DNA from: Paragonimus westermani
Taxonomy: Eukaryota > Platyhelminthes > Trematoda > Plagiorchiida > Troglotrematidae
DNA: 64,000 nucleotides
Reading direction: 5' to 3'
Assembly: GCA_008508345.1 (NCBI GenBank)
Contig: QNGE01000958.1
Coordinates: forward strand, 24,571-88,570
A model generated the notes under the pieces. That model was not told where the DNA came from, did not search any database, and saw only the letters and a list, made by a program, of their open reading frames with translations. The translations under genes and the position numbers were made by a program. This document shows positions 51,001 through 62,989 of this stretch, piece by piece. Each line of letters begins with the position of its first letter. Within the stretch, counting starts at the first letter, position 1.

Positions 51001-53879
51001 GCGTTTTAAACTCAATAACACTAGCTGACTCGACCTGGACTGGCGATTGCAAACAAAATGTCACAACACTGTAGCAATTCAGGTCTGTTAGACTATTCAC
51101 CTAGAACCACTAACCACTAAATCTATGAAGTAATTTTTTTACCAATCTTCGGCAACAATCTAGTGTTTATCGTTGGAGAGACACTTTGTGGAATAAAAAT
51201 AAACGTTGCTTCTAGTCGTTAACAGAAGATGTGAAAAAGGTTTATTCACTTTTTAATCGGTGTCCGCTCTTCACTTCATCTTTGGTAGGCTCAAAATAGG
51301 TCACAGATATCACCAAAGCATCACCCACGTTAATCGTAATTTGAACCTGTCGCTGATCGTTTCAACAACTCTAGCTAGAAACTACGTAATATCCGAAACC
51401 AGGCTGTACTAGTAAAACTTTCAGTGTTATGTATGTAGGTAGTTTGCTAGAAGCGCAATCTTTAGAGCCATAAGAAGGTTACAGGTCTAAGGAGCTGAAT
51501 ATGCATATATAAATTTCATGCTGAACAAAACGATTTGGAAGGAATACCTCGACGAAGTTCCCAGTGGTTCCAACTTCAGCCACAGTTTGTCAGATATGAG
51601 GTCAGTACTCCTCAGCATGGGAGTACAAAAACGTTAATCAGAGGCAGATGCGGAATACTGAGCTTAGCTCCACTCTATTTAAATTATTGCGATGGACAAG
51701 CTCACTTGAGGAGGAACTTAGTTTTTTAATGCTGTCGTCTAACCTGAAGCTTGAACACACCAAACGAAAACGTTGTCATAACGGGTATTCGTGAAGTGCT
51801 TGAGGTTGATCATCCCCGGAAGCCAAATGGGTGTTTTCTTTGTATCAAGCAGCTCACGCAATATTGAAGTTATATGAAATTTCTCTGGAGTAATGACTCA
51901 AGTCCCATAGCGGATAATGTTGGTTAACTAAATCCTGCACGTTTGAATTAAGTCATTCCAGACATGTTTGCCTGAGTAGTATAAACAGCAGTAGTGGCAG
52001 TCTCACGATGTATATATGTTCCCGCGATGATGTAAACCGTAAACTCACTAAAAATCCCCACCATCATCACAAACTTAATAGTTAATGAATTCCTCGGCGT
52101 GTCCGTGAGTAATGACCAGTTTTTCACCAATACAGTTGTACAGTCTACTAGCTACCAAGTATGTTCCCACTCACGTTTGTAAATTTATGGTCGATGACTT
52201 GAACCCTCACTACCAAATGTAACAGACAATGTCCAACTGAGTACCGACCAGGACAACTGGCATGTGCCGAGAAATTCCACACAGTGGTGCACCTGTTACC
52301 GCATATGGTTAGTCTCGTATTAACTCTCGTATTAAACACCCTTTCGAAGGAACAGATATATCAAAAGAAACTAACAAAGATTCGGGCATGAACATCATAG
52401 ATGGTGTCACCAAGTCCGTAGTGAAAACAGTTCAACGTTGTTGTCCTAAATGTAAATCAAGCCTCCATTCCCGTTGTCTTCCGCCCAAGGTTCAGATCAT
52501 TTTGAAAAGCAGCCAAGTGTGTTGTACAATCAATTTTTAAATGCACCCTGAATGTACACGGTTATAACCACTTCACTGGTGTTTTAATCCGGCTGGCTTA
52601 TTTCGAGAAATTAAAGGCTATCACCTAGCCGACGCAACGATTCTCGCTTGAGTTCTGTAACACAAGCAGAGAATTGCTCCTGACAGACTATTATGTACTG
52701 CTACAGCACAGGTTCAGTTAGTTTGCTGACCACAAGTTGACCACAACGATTTCTAGTTTACTGATACATGGCGGTACCTCATACCATAGTACAGCAATCC
52801 GTGCGGTGCTAGGCAGCGCGTATTGTGTTGAGGAGAGATTAGGAAACTGTTACGAAAACTGAATCTTAACTGATGGGGTAAAAGTACCGTTTCCGTACAT
52901 GTTCCACTACCAGCCGTCTTTCAGTAGAAGCTTGTTTTGCCTCACATACTAATTCTTCCATAGTCTTTTTGGTAGGGTTGCTTTCAAGCGGATGAAGTAC
53001 AATTGTAACTATAGTTATAGTCTAATCAATGCTTGAAGAGCTGATAAAGAAGAATTTTTCTTTCAGGAAAAAGTGTTGACGGTCTTTCGGAAATTAGACA
53101 ATTATTCAACAGACAAATTCTGTCCAGTATCACATAGGAAATCTGACAATGAATCCAACACAGAACGGGTCACCGTATATGGAATAAAAATAGTAATCTT
53201 CACGGGTCTTACAAGGATGGGTGCTATTGATCCAGTAAATTCAAAAGCCGTGTGGTAGTGTTGAATATCCGGCAAGTATTTACAATCACAGTTATAAAGC
53301 AAGCATATACATACTATTTGTCAGGTATATAATATATCTACAGGATCTCTCTTTAGAACTAGATAGCAGCCAACCAGTGAATGTGTAATATGAAATATCT
53401 ACATTTGTGTACGGGTGCAACCAACAGTTTTTGTTATCTTAAAGAAGAAGCAAATTACGTCGTTAAGAAAAGTTGGTTAAGACGGAGTCTTAATACGGAG
53501 TGCTCACCTTCAAGAAATGTTTACAATTGTTCAGTATGTTAGGCTAACTAATACTGGATTTAGCGAAATATTTGGGTGATCTCAACAAAAATGGCACAGT
53601 GTTCCCGGAGCGTACAGAGAAATTCTTAAATGTAAAGCGATAAATAACGGGAAAATGAACACACAAAGGTGGATAGATGTCTCTTGGTACTCCTCCTATG
53701 GATGATTTCTACGAAGATGGATGATGGAATAGATCAAAACAATGGCTGGATTCACTTCAGAGAATTTGGATTCGCGATAAATCATTTGATGATGGATTTA
53801 GTGGTCAGCTAATTCCTCTTTGTGATTTGATTAAACCGCGCAGGTTAACTATTGCTGCAACCCTTATAAGGACAAGGTA
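42073..53879. other. Long unassigned stretch, no gene recognised
   Basis: Nearly 12 kb of AT-rich sequence with chance-length frames (the longest about 113 codons at 50400-50741). No RT, LTR, SINE block or RNA gene was seen. Confidence 0.4.
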
Positions 53880-54090
53880 GACTCAGTGTTTCTGCACTGA
53901 TCAAAAGTAAGCTTGAATGAGAATTCGGTCGAGCCTGATGCGAAGTTTTTTGGTGTAGTGATTAACACTATTACATCATGACAGGGTGTACGGAACTAAA
54001 ACGGTAGTCGTGACAAGCGCACAAGTGATGTGTCTAACGCGGTCAAAACTTTGGCTGGAAATAGATGTCCGCAATTTCCGCTCTAATCTT
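53880..54090 (+). repeat. SINE-B copy, decayed
   Basis: Recognisable blocks are GAGAATTCGGTCGAGCCTGATGCGAAG, then GGTGTAGTGATTAACACTATTACATCATGA over the A-box region, then GTACGGAACTAAAACGGTAGTCG over the B-box region, and CTTTGGCTGGAAATAG downstream. Both pol III boxes are mutated. Boundaries are approximate. Confidence 0.5.
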
Positions 54091-55519
54091 TATCTCTCAT
54101 GGGTTTATACAGGATCACCATTCACAATCCACATTAATCTGTATCTCTGACTTTTTCATTTTGGAACTGTGATTTTTCATCTTAGTCACGACTTAACAAA
54201 GATTGATAGTGTATGAAATGTATTCCTATCGGAATTTGCCTTTTAACTGCTCTGTTTATATAACCGATTGGAATAAGTCAGTGGGAAGCAGTGCTCGTGA
54301 ACAAATTTATCCTTCTGATAAAAGCGCTTGACACGTGTGGTGTTGCCAAATGAGCTGCGTTATTAATACGTAGTGTGGTATGAGGTGAACTTGTGAAATC
54401 TAAGGGGCAGGCCTCGATACCAGCAAGACCAGGACTTGGAAGTGAGAATTGAGAAGGTGTGTACGAACTGAGTTGGACATGTCAATTAAGTTACTGGTCG
54501 TATAGTACGTTCAGCTGGTGTAGGTAGACATCAATAATATAAAACAATGTTTGTCTTTATGATGACGACATAACACATACCACATGCTGGTCATCCGGAA
54601 ATAAGCAATTTCCCAGACGACAAAACTTTTAACTGTAAAATGACAGCAAACTTGTGATCTCCTTAAATGAAAGATCGGCCGGGTTATGTGGAGAGGTGAA
54701 ATAATCAAAGGCGGTTTAAAGATGTAAACTGGAGGTTAACTAGTTCCAGCACCAGTGTGACAGAACAAACATATAACGCCAAACTAGACGCTGTTTTACA
54801 ATAAAGCGAAAATCCTAAATGTTTCTCACATTTAGTCTGAATGTGCCCTTACACCAGGTAACCTATTTGCTCGTTTCTGAAGTTAACTCCATATGCTTCG
54901 ACCGTTCTTAATGAATTGAGTTTTGGTTGGAGTTCCGAAACATATAAAACCAGACTTACTGATATAAATGCGTATATCTAAATGGTTTCAGATTGAACAA
55001 CATCGAGAGTTGATATCAGCCGTTTCATTCAGGTCAGACATTCAGTTAGTCCGTTCCCAGAGAAAGCATTGGATCGCAGTTCTGCTCTTAGTAAAGCTCA
55101 TTTGTAACGCATATACTAACCCACAAAGGAATCCATACTACTGTTGTGTAACAGGCAGGTTCGTTGTGCGTAGTATACTATTCACAAGTAGTATATTACC
55201 CACAGGCGACATTCAGGAACAAGAGGACAAGCCCCGAGTGCGACGGACAAGAAGAGATTATCGGAACAGTATGTACATGCCGTGTGAGAACGTTCACCAA
55301 GGCGAATGACAACGTACTGTCACCCAATGTATGTGAGTGCATGTGTGCCGTGCAAATGAGTGCACGCGTTTGTGGTTTACTTTTTGACCTGACCTGAACG
55401 TTCGTTAGCGCAACAAACGAACACGCATGTCAAGCGTCTTTTGCGGACACAACGCTACAACCCTATGGTTTATGGGACATGCGTGTTAGCCAGAACACTA
55501 GTAACCCTACAAACTTTTT
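54091..55519. other. Unassigned sequence
   Basis: Short frames only (113 codons at 54968-55309 is the longest, no domain). Nothing recognisable. Confidence 0.4.
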
Positions 55520-55680
55520 GACCGAAGAACCATGTTCAGATCGCAATTCCTGGTATTGATTCGGATATGCACTATTGGTGATTTCCAGTAGGAGTGAAAG
55601 TCGAGTTTAATGCATCCGTCCGAAGCAGGCTGGTCAAGTGGCTAATCTGGAAACGAAGACTGCAAGAAAGTCTGAAGGGT
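55520..55680 (+). repeat. SINE-B 3' part, decayed
   Basis: GGATATGCACTATTGGTGA, GAGTGAAAGTCGAGTTTAATGC and CGAAGCAGGCTGGTCAAGTGG match, in order, the region downstream of the B box in the 25657 copy. The tRNA-like part is barely recognisable upstream. It lies about 300 bases from the PLE-2 left arm. Confidence 0.5.
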
Positions 55681-55997
55681 GCCCAATTTGAAAATCTGGT
55701 TTGCAAGGGAAAGATTCTAAAAGGTGGAACACGGGTTATATTGTTAAACTAGTTTGTTAACAGATATCAGAATGGTTCACTGTTAGACGTTATGTTCAAA
55801 TAAACGTCAATTACTACGGAACGTTCTATGTAATTTATCAGTTTGAATAAAACGGAAAGAACAAGAAATTCACCAGATGAGTTCATTTCGTTTCCAATTG
55901 CAAACGTACAGCGCTGAGAAGTTGAATAGACCAACAGTTAACTCGAAACAAGTGATTAGTTACCTTGACATCTTAAGGCTATCATGACCCTACTCAG

Positions 55998-56236
55998 GAA
56001 AACCAGGGTGAGCGTAATATAAATGTCGTCATGTTGAACACACAACTGAGGCTTGTGGCGAGTGATTAACGAAGCCTCGATATACTTGAATATCCTCGCC
56101 CGGTTGCACGCTGTGATTACACGAAAACGAAGAAACTACTCTGGGTGCGTGTCCAGTCTGGGATGAATGCCTATCGGTTGAGTGGGCCGAGCTTCGGTTG
56201 GTTGGTGCATAGCTACTGCCCGGTCCACTCATTGAT
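55998..56236 (-). repeat. PLE-2 left (3') inverted arm
   Basis: Reverse complement of 57572-57812, with about half a dozen differences near the two edges (for example GCTACTGCCCGGTCC here against GCTATTGCCCAATCC) and none noticed over the central 200 bp. Both arms keep the same open frame of about 67 codons, a trivial consequence of their identity and not evidence of a gene. Confidence 0.85.
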
Positions 56237-56299
56237 AGATAGATGTTCCTTGGTTTGGTTGTTCCAGCTTCTGTGTCTCTCCACCCGCAGTTGGAGTTG

Positions 56300-57560
56300 A
56301 ACAATTAGATACAGCGACTGGTCGACAGTACGGGCTTGGTTGTGCATAATTCCCTAGATCTGTAAAACAATGTTCAAACTGGAGAGCGCTTGTTTTGTAT
56401 CGGGGAGAATCTGAGGAGATTAAGATAATGTCCGATCGACAGGGGTTTCCGGCATACCGCAGTTATCGTCTCATCAGATATTCTGATAATTAACACGTCG
56501 AGAAAGGCCACTAAATTACGGCTGTCATGGTCACATGTAAAACGAATGCTGGTATGGAATGAGTAAAACTGGGTCAAACGGTTCTCAAGCTGGTCCTGGT
56601 TCTTTATGTTTATCTGTGTATCATCCGGGTATCCGTTTTGAGGAACAACCTGACCGGTTGGGTCCGATGCTTTGTGTTGCAGTTTCATCAAATTACAACA
56701 AAAAATGAACCCAACGTGCTTTCCACTACTACTCCTTCGACTTGTTTACAGTCATCATCGATGAAACAAAACTTGACATTCCTTGTGTACAAAAGTACCA
56801 GACCCTTGCAAATCGGGGCCAGTGTACATGTTGAGCACGGGTGTGTCGAAATATAGTCACATAGAAAATCGACTGTTTCAATCAAGAGCACATTAGTGAG
56901 TAACGTGTGAGCGTCAAAAGAACACATTTTTGTATTGAATATGTAGACTGCTTCAAGAGCAGGTAAGAATTCATAATTTCCGGAAGGCTATGTTTTGCTA
57001 ACTGATTTCTTTTTTAAATGAGACCCAGTGGATTTCTCGGTCAGTCCACGCTGAAATCCACCAACGTTGCCATTGAGCATTCAAATTGTGAGCTGTTCTC
57101 TATCAACCACCTTGCAAGCTTGTGATATGGAGAGTTATTCATGGCAAGAATGGGTCTAATAGGCATGTCGAGCTTATGAGTTTTTGAAAGACCAATTAAC
57201 TATGTGGTCTTCGAGCCAACTGGTTTAAAATTATGGTATTGCGCTGGCGAAATGATACCAAGCAACGAACGTTTTACAACTCACTTACTATTGATTCCTG
57301 GACGAATAAAACTATCCGAATGGGCGTCGACTCTGCATTCCGTACTGTCTGGAAACTGTCTATTTTGGCCAAGTAGTCAAATCTGCTGAGAACGACTGTC
57401 CAAGGTTCCTCGTCAGGGTATACAATGATAACACTCCGACTACTTTTCAAGTCCATTGGAGCACTCAGAACTTGTTTGTTAAGAGCATATCTTTACCAAA
57501 CGGGGGGAACAAAAATTCGTTGATGAAGTCGAAGAGTTTGGCTTTTAAGGTTTACCAAAG
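56300..57560 (-). pseudogene. PLE-2 reverse transcriptase remnant, endonuclease region not found
   Basis: From 5' to 3' on the minus strand: DLKSSRSVIIVYPDEEPWT and RFDYLAK (57274-57456), corresponding to the PLE N-terminal KPDKG/SDY block; TTxLIGLSKTHKLDMPIRPIL and NNSPYHKLARWL (about 57230-57100), the RT fingers; FDAHTLLTNVLLIETVDFLC and QVEGVVVESTLGSFF (56688-56927); NGYPDDTQINI, a YPDD in place of the usual YVDD, then FLDVLII, KPLSIGHYLNL and SPIQNKRSPV (56374-56691). Frames change several times and stops are frequent. Valine to proline in the catalytic box and GSP to EST in the preceding motif would not be expected in a working RT. No Cys/His or GIY-YIG motif remains before the left arm. 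Confidence 0.8.
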
Positions 57561-57571
57561 TAGCTACACCA

Positions 57572-57812
57572 ATCAATGAGTGGATTGGGCAATAGCTATG
57601 CACCAACCAACCGAAGCTCGGCCCACTCAACCGATAGGCATTCATCCCAGACTGGACACGCACCCAGAGTAGTTTCTTCGTTTTCGTGTAATCACAGCGT
57701 GCAACCGGGCGAGGATATTCAAGTATATCGAGGCTTCGTTAATCACTCGCCACAAGCCTCAGTTGTGTGTTCAACATGACGACATTTATATTACGCTTAC
57801 CCTGGCTTTTCT
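57572..57812 (+). repeat. PLE-2 right (5') inverted arm
   Basis: Reverse complement of 55998-56236, from AATCAATGAGTGGATTGG to TTACGCTTACCCTGGCTTTTC. The outer edge contains CATGACGACATTTATATTACG at the place where PLE-1 has its hammerhead-like core. It keeps no GAAA and only part of CUGANGA, so I do not call a ribozyme here. Confidence 0.85.
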
Positions 57813-60800
57813 AAACTTCCATTATGACGGGCAGACACCGTGATGTTTAATTCGTTCAGTTACATTAACCCAACAAACTTTCTATATAAGTGGCGTGTAA
57901 TAATGATTACCTTGGAAACCACCAGCTGTTAACTATAATTGAGCCATCTGAAAGCTTTCCTAGCCAGGCAAGATAGAAGGGCAAGAGTTTGCGGTCTCAG
58001 ATAAATATCGCTTATCCGAAATTTTATCGACTGCAACGGTCAATACACTCTCGATGGTCTCGCTGATACTTACACGACTATCGCGGCATCGTTCACTGTT
58101 AGGTAGAAGGTGAGTGATGCAGTCAGCGTATATATGTTCTGAACAGAACAGCGTTCCGTCCCCTTTTAAAGACACTGAGTTTGCCTAAAAACTTAAAGTT
58201 TATGGTCACTTGCCATGATGGTATTGCTAGTTGACAGGCTCTTGTAACTCGCGTCATTGGCAATCGGATCAAAAAAGCCAACTCGTCACCTCCAGCTAGG
58301 TAGGAACTCATCGACGGAACAACCGTCAAATTCTGTTTGGAATGTTCACTCCATCACTAAATCACTCAATCTTAGGCCTTTGCCGAAGTATTTCTCAATC
58401 AATATGCCGGAAACGCGACCACTGTTTGAGAAATACTAACGACGAAATATACGTGGTCTACTGGAATCAAATATAGGCTGGCGTCTACAGTTGTGTCGTT
58501 CGAAATTTCCACAAGTTCACTTAGATCGATCAAATGTAGCAGATTGGAGGTAATTTGAAAGTTTTCACGTCCACAAGCCACTCACAATGTTCGAATGTAG
58601 GGCCAACACAAAACTTTTAAGTTTGAAGGGCACTATGGAAATATTGAAAAGAGGCAGGAAACTGAGTAAGCAATTTTCCTGGTCAACCCGCCAGGTTAAC
58701 CACCACTTGCTAATGCGGTCAGAGAATAAGGCAGTGGTGATTAATTTGGACCGCTTTAAGACAGGCCAGTTGGTTTTGTTTTGGTGTATTCAATTACCCG
58801 CTTTAACAGCTTATTAGTGACTGTTTCACTAATGCTGGATCACACTGTTGCGAGCCACTGTGGTCGGCGTTTAGCGACCAATTTAATCTCCGTTCTACCT
58901 AACTAGGCAATTCCCAAGTCCCAGGAATGCTCCTTAGGGGTGGTCGTTTCACTGTGCATCAGTTTAGTGACGCCATAGATCCGGTTCAATGTCAAAGCGA
59001 GACTCCGTCTAGCCAGTCCTCTCAGGAGATGTAAACACTACGCCAAAAAGCGTAAACGCCAATGGCTTTTGGCTTGGGTTACAAAAACTTAATGATAAAT
59101 GAACTCAAGTAGTCGTTGTTAACAAATGTTTGGAACGGCTCATCGCAATTTACCACGCGGGTCTGATGCTTTTGTGCAGTTTCAATATATGGGACGAACT
59201 CCCCAAAGTTTATTTGAATACAAACAAATGGGTAAGATCATTGGGTTTGGTTGTTTACGAGACCAGCGTGAGGTGAAAATTTTTACATCTATTGATCTGG
59301 CCAATGCAAATTTTACTTTTTCCACAGTTCGGTGTTTCGCACGACCAAATATTTGGCAGTAAACACCAGTGGAGGTACGGCGAAAAAGTTCTGAAGCGTG
59401 AGTGAAGTAGCGCTCTATCGAAGGTGAACTGATTCATATGAGTTTTGCGCCAAATCGTTTCGGGCACCCTGAGTTGACAACCTGTATGTCATAGCCGCAG
59501 CTCTCTCTGGTAACTCATTGTAAGGTTGAAATGATGTTTGTTTAAGCAAATTTATTCATTGGTGTGATACTCAGAAATACGAATTTTGAACAACCTTGGG
59601 TGTCGTACTTCAGTGCCAGCCTTCCACGTTGGTGAAAAGGATATCTTAGAATAGCTGCACTAGACAACTGTCGTTGGCTGATATCATTAACACATGTAAT
59701 GTCACAGGCCGTAATCTCACTTGTTCAGTACAGAACAAGAAACATGGCAAATAACAGAAGATGCAGCCTTGGAACCGTTTATCCACTCCTGATATTGTAT
59801 CTAAAGTGACGATGTATCGGTCTGCTGCCATATTGTCTATTGTGTCGGAGTTTTGATTGACCGTGGATCGAATAGGTTTCCACTACACTTTATCTGGACT
59901 ATCGTTGTGCTGTCGAATAGAAGGCATTTCTTCTCCAGTTGGCCCTAGTTAATGCAATTGTTCCATTTCGTAAGTAATCCTAAGTAAATTCTTCCTCTGA
60001 ACAAGGTGGTTCTGTATAGCAAACAAGAGAAATATAAACTAATTACGCTCGTTCTACAGTCTACATGGAATCCTAAGGCGGTAAAAGAACAACGTTGATA
60101 CCCAATACGCTGTCCAAAGTGGCCTTCAAAGTAGCACATATTCTATTTCGTAACATGTAAATAGGTCACAAATGGTAAACTGGAAGAGTAGACTTCTATT
60201 GTAGCTGAACTCCTTGAACTTGCCCAGATCTATTTACTCTTAAAAAATTAACTCAAAGGAGATCGGTCCATCGATCTCACCTCATAAAGCGCTTACCGAT
60301 TTGTAGATAACTGAATGAGAAGTCACATATGCAGAAGAGTTACTTTCCGCTCTTGATGAAGGAACCTATCCCTGAGATGGATCGAGGTGTGCTAATAAGC
60401 CAGGCCACTGAACCACACAGCTAACAACTTTCCGAATGCCGATTACACTGTCCATTCAACTTGTGACTTCAAGGCCATTTAAATCCACAACTGTTAAGCT
60501 TGACTATGTCTGTCGCATCCATACCTCTGACCATGCTTTTAACCTATTTCCCGTTGCAACTTAGTGAATTCCCGTCAGTCATGCGTTTTGTTGCGAATTT
60601 AACACGGTGTAGCTAATTTTGTAACTTAATTAGTGCGCACTGCTTTCAGCAACCACTTTGTGTCTACCAGTTATTCCCTCCAAACTATCCCTCCTAACTA
60701 TTTCAGACATCAACGCTGCCTGAAACACAAACCAAGTATACCGATTCGACCAATTTTACCTATGAGCATTGCCCCATAACATAAAATGTCTTGGTGGTTG

Positions 60801-60842
60801 GTACAGATTCCCATTCCATTGGAACTGAAAATTACTGAGGAG
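57813..60842. other. Unassigned sequence, no gene recognised
   Basis: Chance-length open frames only. The 58840-59040 part is somewhat GC-richer but matches nothing else I noticed in the window. Confidence 0.4.
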
Positions 60843-60980
60843 TAATTGAGGATTCGGTCGATTTCAAGTTGAACGTCACTCGTATTTGATTGCATCCCTA
60901 TGCAAATAGATATTCCAGTCAGCCTGTGTAGAAAAAAGAGCACTAGACTCGAGTTCCGCCCTCATCGGAGTAATCTAAAA
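60843..60980 (-). repeat. Inverted SINE-B 3' end abutting a forward SINE-B
   Basis: Read on the minus strand it gives GAGGGCGGAACTCGAGTCTAG, then a GGCTGACTGGAATATCTAT block, then ATCAAATACGAGTGACGTTC and AACTTGAAATCGACCGAATCC. These are the downstream half of SINE-B as at 25850-25985, including the extreme 3' end. About ten bases after it, the forward copy begins with its leader. Tail-end inverted next to full forward unit is the same plan as SINE-A copy 1. Confidence 0.65.
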
Positions 60981-60989
60981 TATCGACTA

Positions 60990-61345
60990 GCAGGTTTAAC
61001 GTGATCAGTGATCTCGGCCTGACTCGGAAGTCTTATTCGCGGAGCTAGTTATTGGAGTTAACAGAATAGCTACTGTGTCTTCTCTCGAGACAGTTCGGCA
61101 ACCTGATCAGTACTCACGGGTAAAATTGTTCAGCGTTCAGGCTTGATAATTCGGTCGTGCCTAACGTGAAGTCAATGGTGCAGTAGCCAGAACGGTTGCC
61201 TCATGAAAAAGTGGTCGGAGTTCATACCCGGCCGTGGCAACGATATGCACTACTGACGAGCTCTAATCAGAGCGAAACTCGAGTCTAGTGCTCCTCTTCG
61301 GAAGAGGCCGACTGGATAGTCTATCTGAATGTGAACTCTGCGAAT
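60990..61345 (+). repeat. SINE-B, nearly complete copy with leader
   Basis: Leader GCAGGTTTAACGTGATCAG with TTATTGGAGTTAACAGAATAG, then TCTTCTCTCGAGACAGTTCGG, TTCGGTCGTGCCTAACGTG, a tRNA-like part with altered A box (TGGTGCAGTAG) and B box (AGTTCATACCC), GCACTACTGACGAGCTCTAATC, and GCGAAACTCGAGTCTAGTGC. It lacks the last 40 or so bases seen at 25940-25985. With 2974 and 25657 it defines a family of roughly 350-400 bp. Confidence 0.72.
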
Positions 61346-61371
61346 CCAACCCAGAACACCAAGCCGTTTCC

Positions 61372-62010
61372 AATAAACGTTCGGCTGCTGTTTATGAACG
61401 TTCCGTTGCACGGGACGATTGAATTCAAATGAACTCTGACTGAGACTGGAGGCTTTGATATAAAAGTTTTCGCGAGTATGCCGGAAGCTGCTTGTACTGC
61501 TGTACACAGAAAAGTCCAGTTTTACTCCTCAAAATAAGTAATCGACAAATAGGAGTCGCTATGGGGAATCGATTACGACCGGCTTTAGCTAATGTTTCCG
61601 TATTGTTCATAGAAAGATGATTGCTACTTCGGCGTTGTCGTTGTACAAACACTATGTGAATGACATCCTCATCTTTGAACAATCCATGCAAACGATCGAT
61701 GACATGGAAAAACAGTTTCACCCCTGTTATACTAGTCTGACAGACATCCGCGTGCTGGAAATAACGGGTGCCTACCGTTTTTAAACGCCATCATTAGGTA
61801 CTGGCAGGATAGATCGATAGAAGCCTGTGTATCAAAAGCCTACCTGGACTGGCCGTTTTATAACATTTACACCAATTAAGAAGAAGAGTGCATTGGTCAG
61901 AACATTGTTCACATGCGCTAAAATTATTTATTTGTAACAGTGTTAAGCCGACGAATTCTGAGTACTTACAGCCACGGTGTAAGATAATGGGTACACATTG
62001 AGAGACGCAG
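61372..62010 (+). pseudogene. PLE-4: reverse transcriptase fragment of a different PLE lineage
   Basis: In plus-strand reading with frame changes: NVPLHGTIEF (about 61391-61425), AVHRKVQFYS then NRQIGVAMGNRLRPALANV (about 61500-61620), KHYVNDILIFEQSMQTIDDM (about 61645-61705) and CLPFLNAII with SIEACVSKAYLDWPFYN (about 61770-61875). These are the RT blocks that in PLEs read SLFTNVPL, GVAMGSPLGPALANVF, YVDD and FLD...TWTG. The catalytic box has YVND, an Asp-to-Asn change that should abolish RT activity. The GVAMG...ALANV form differs from the GVxMGSPLG...AD form of PLE-1 and PLE-3, so it is a distinct lineage. The end is uncertain; homology fades after about 62010. Confidence 0.75.
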
Positions 62011-62989
62011 CCAGCAAGGTATAGTGGCAGACAACATTTTAACGGCTGGAAAGTAGAAAACCCACACTGAACTATCCTCCACTGGTGACATTTCTTCGCT
62101 TCGAACCACAACGCGTCTCGTCGCATTGATTATGCGAGCATACCGTGCGGTTGAAATTATGGTTGCTGACCAGACTCGCAAACTGCTGCTCTCTTCAGTG
62201 AAGGGAGACTAATCTGTGGGCGCGAGTTCACACTGTATTCGTCAAACTGTGTTTCAATTTTTGTGTAGCAGTAGCAAAAGTTACATGGAGAGAACTGTTT
62301 GGTGCTTGACCCGTAAGATGAGGGGTCATCTGCCGAAATGGGTTCAGCACGTGACTGTGCAGTCTACCCTCAGATCCTGAGATCACGCAAAATTCTGGCT
62401 TCATCTGTCGCGAGACATGACGGTCACCGTGGTCGAATTAACCCGGTTATTCACATTCACGTTCACAATACGTCACGCTAATCCACGTTCTCTGTGTTTT
62501 GTTGAAGCAGTTGTGATTAGTCGTCTCAAGCCACCGTTATGCGCTCAAGAACAAGTATCTGTAAGCTTCAGATTTCTATGGACCTAGTAATTGTGTTGTT
62601 GCCCCTTACCCCATCCACTGTTTCACTTTCTCATCTCTGTCGCACTAGTGTTGTATATACACATTTCTGGTTATTGTCATTTGGCACTAAGAAGGCAACA
62701 AAATCTCTGGCAACTACTAGTGTCCATGGTCTCACTAGTGTGTTAAAATTTGTGAAGAAAACCGACTGTTTCAAATATCCACAGCATTATCCGATGGCTA
62801 TCTCTTGTTATCCCCCTACTGGACATCCTATGGAAATTTGTACGGTTTGACAGGCTCTGCAACAGAATTGATTGTTAATGTTGATTCTGACTGTGTTCGT
62901 GCGAGATACACATCATTTTCAGTTATTCCGTAAATCAAAATATTTTATCATCAGAAAAATGGTATAGCAAACAAGCTTGTTCTCGGTTA
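62011..62989. other. Unassigned sequence between two PLE copies
   Basis: No convincing motif. I looked here for an inverted terminal arm of PLE-3 or a PLE-4 endonuclease part and saw neither. Confidence 0.4.

Larger units (their letters stand above)
55998..57812 (-). mobile_element. PLE-2: compact Penelope-like element bounded by inverted arms
   Basis: A 1.8-kb unit on the minus strand. Inverted arms (55998-56236 and 57572-57812) enclose about 1.3 kb holding a broken PLE frame (N-terminal motif, RT fingers, palm and thumb), but I find no GIY-YIG part. The thumb region runs into the left arm after about 140 bases. It differs in sequence from PLE-1, so it is a separate family with the same end-inverted plan. 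The arms are almost identical to each other while the enclosed frame is heavily damaged. That suggests either that both arms were copied in one insertion event from an already defective template, or later gene conversion. Confidence 0.8.

Noticed and set aside
57576..57779. Protein of 67 codons duplicated at 56029-56304
   Set aside because: The frame is shared only because the PLE-2 arms are nearly identical inverted copies; no independent evidence for coding.
57572..57812. Possible hammerhead at the outer edge of the PLE-2 arm (ATGACGACATTTATATTACG)
   Set aside because: No GAAA box and only part of the CUGANGA core; at best a decayed relic.
62940..62970. CTGATGATAAAATATTTTG on the minus strand upstream of PLE-3
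   Set aside because: No GAAA box and no flanking stems; no inverted arm around it.
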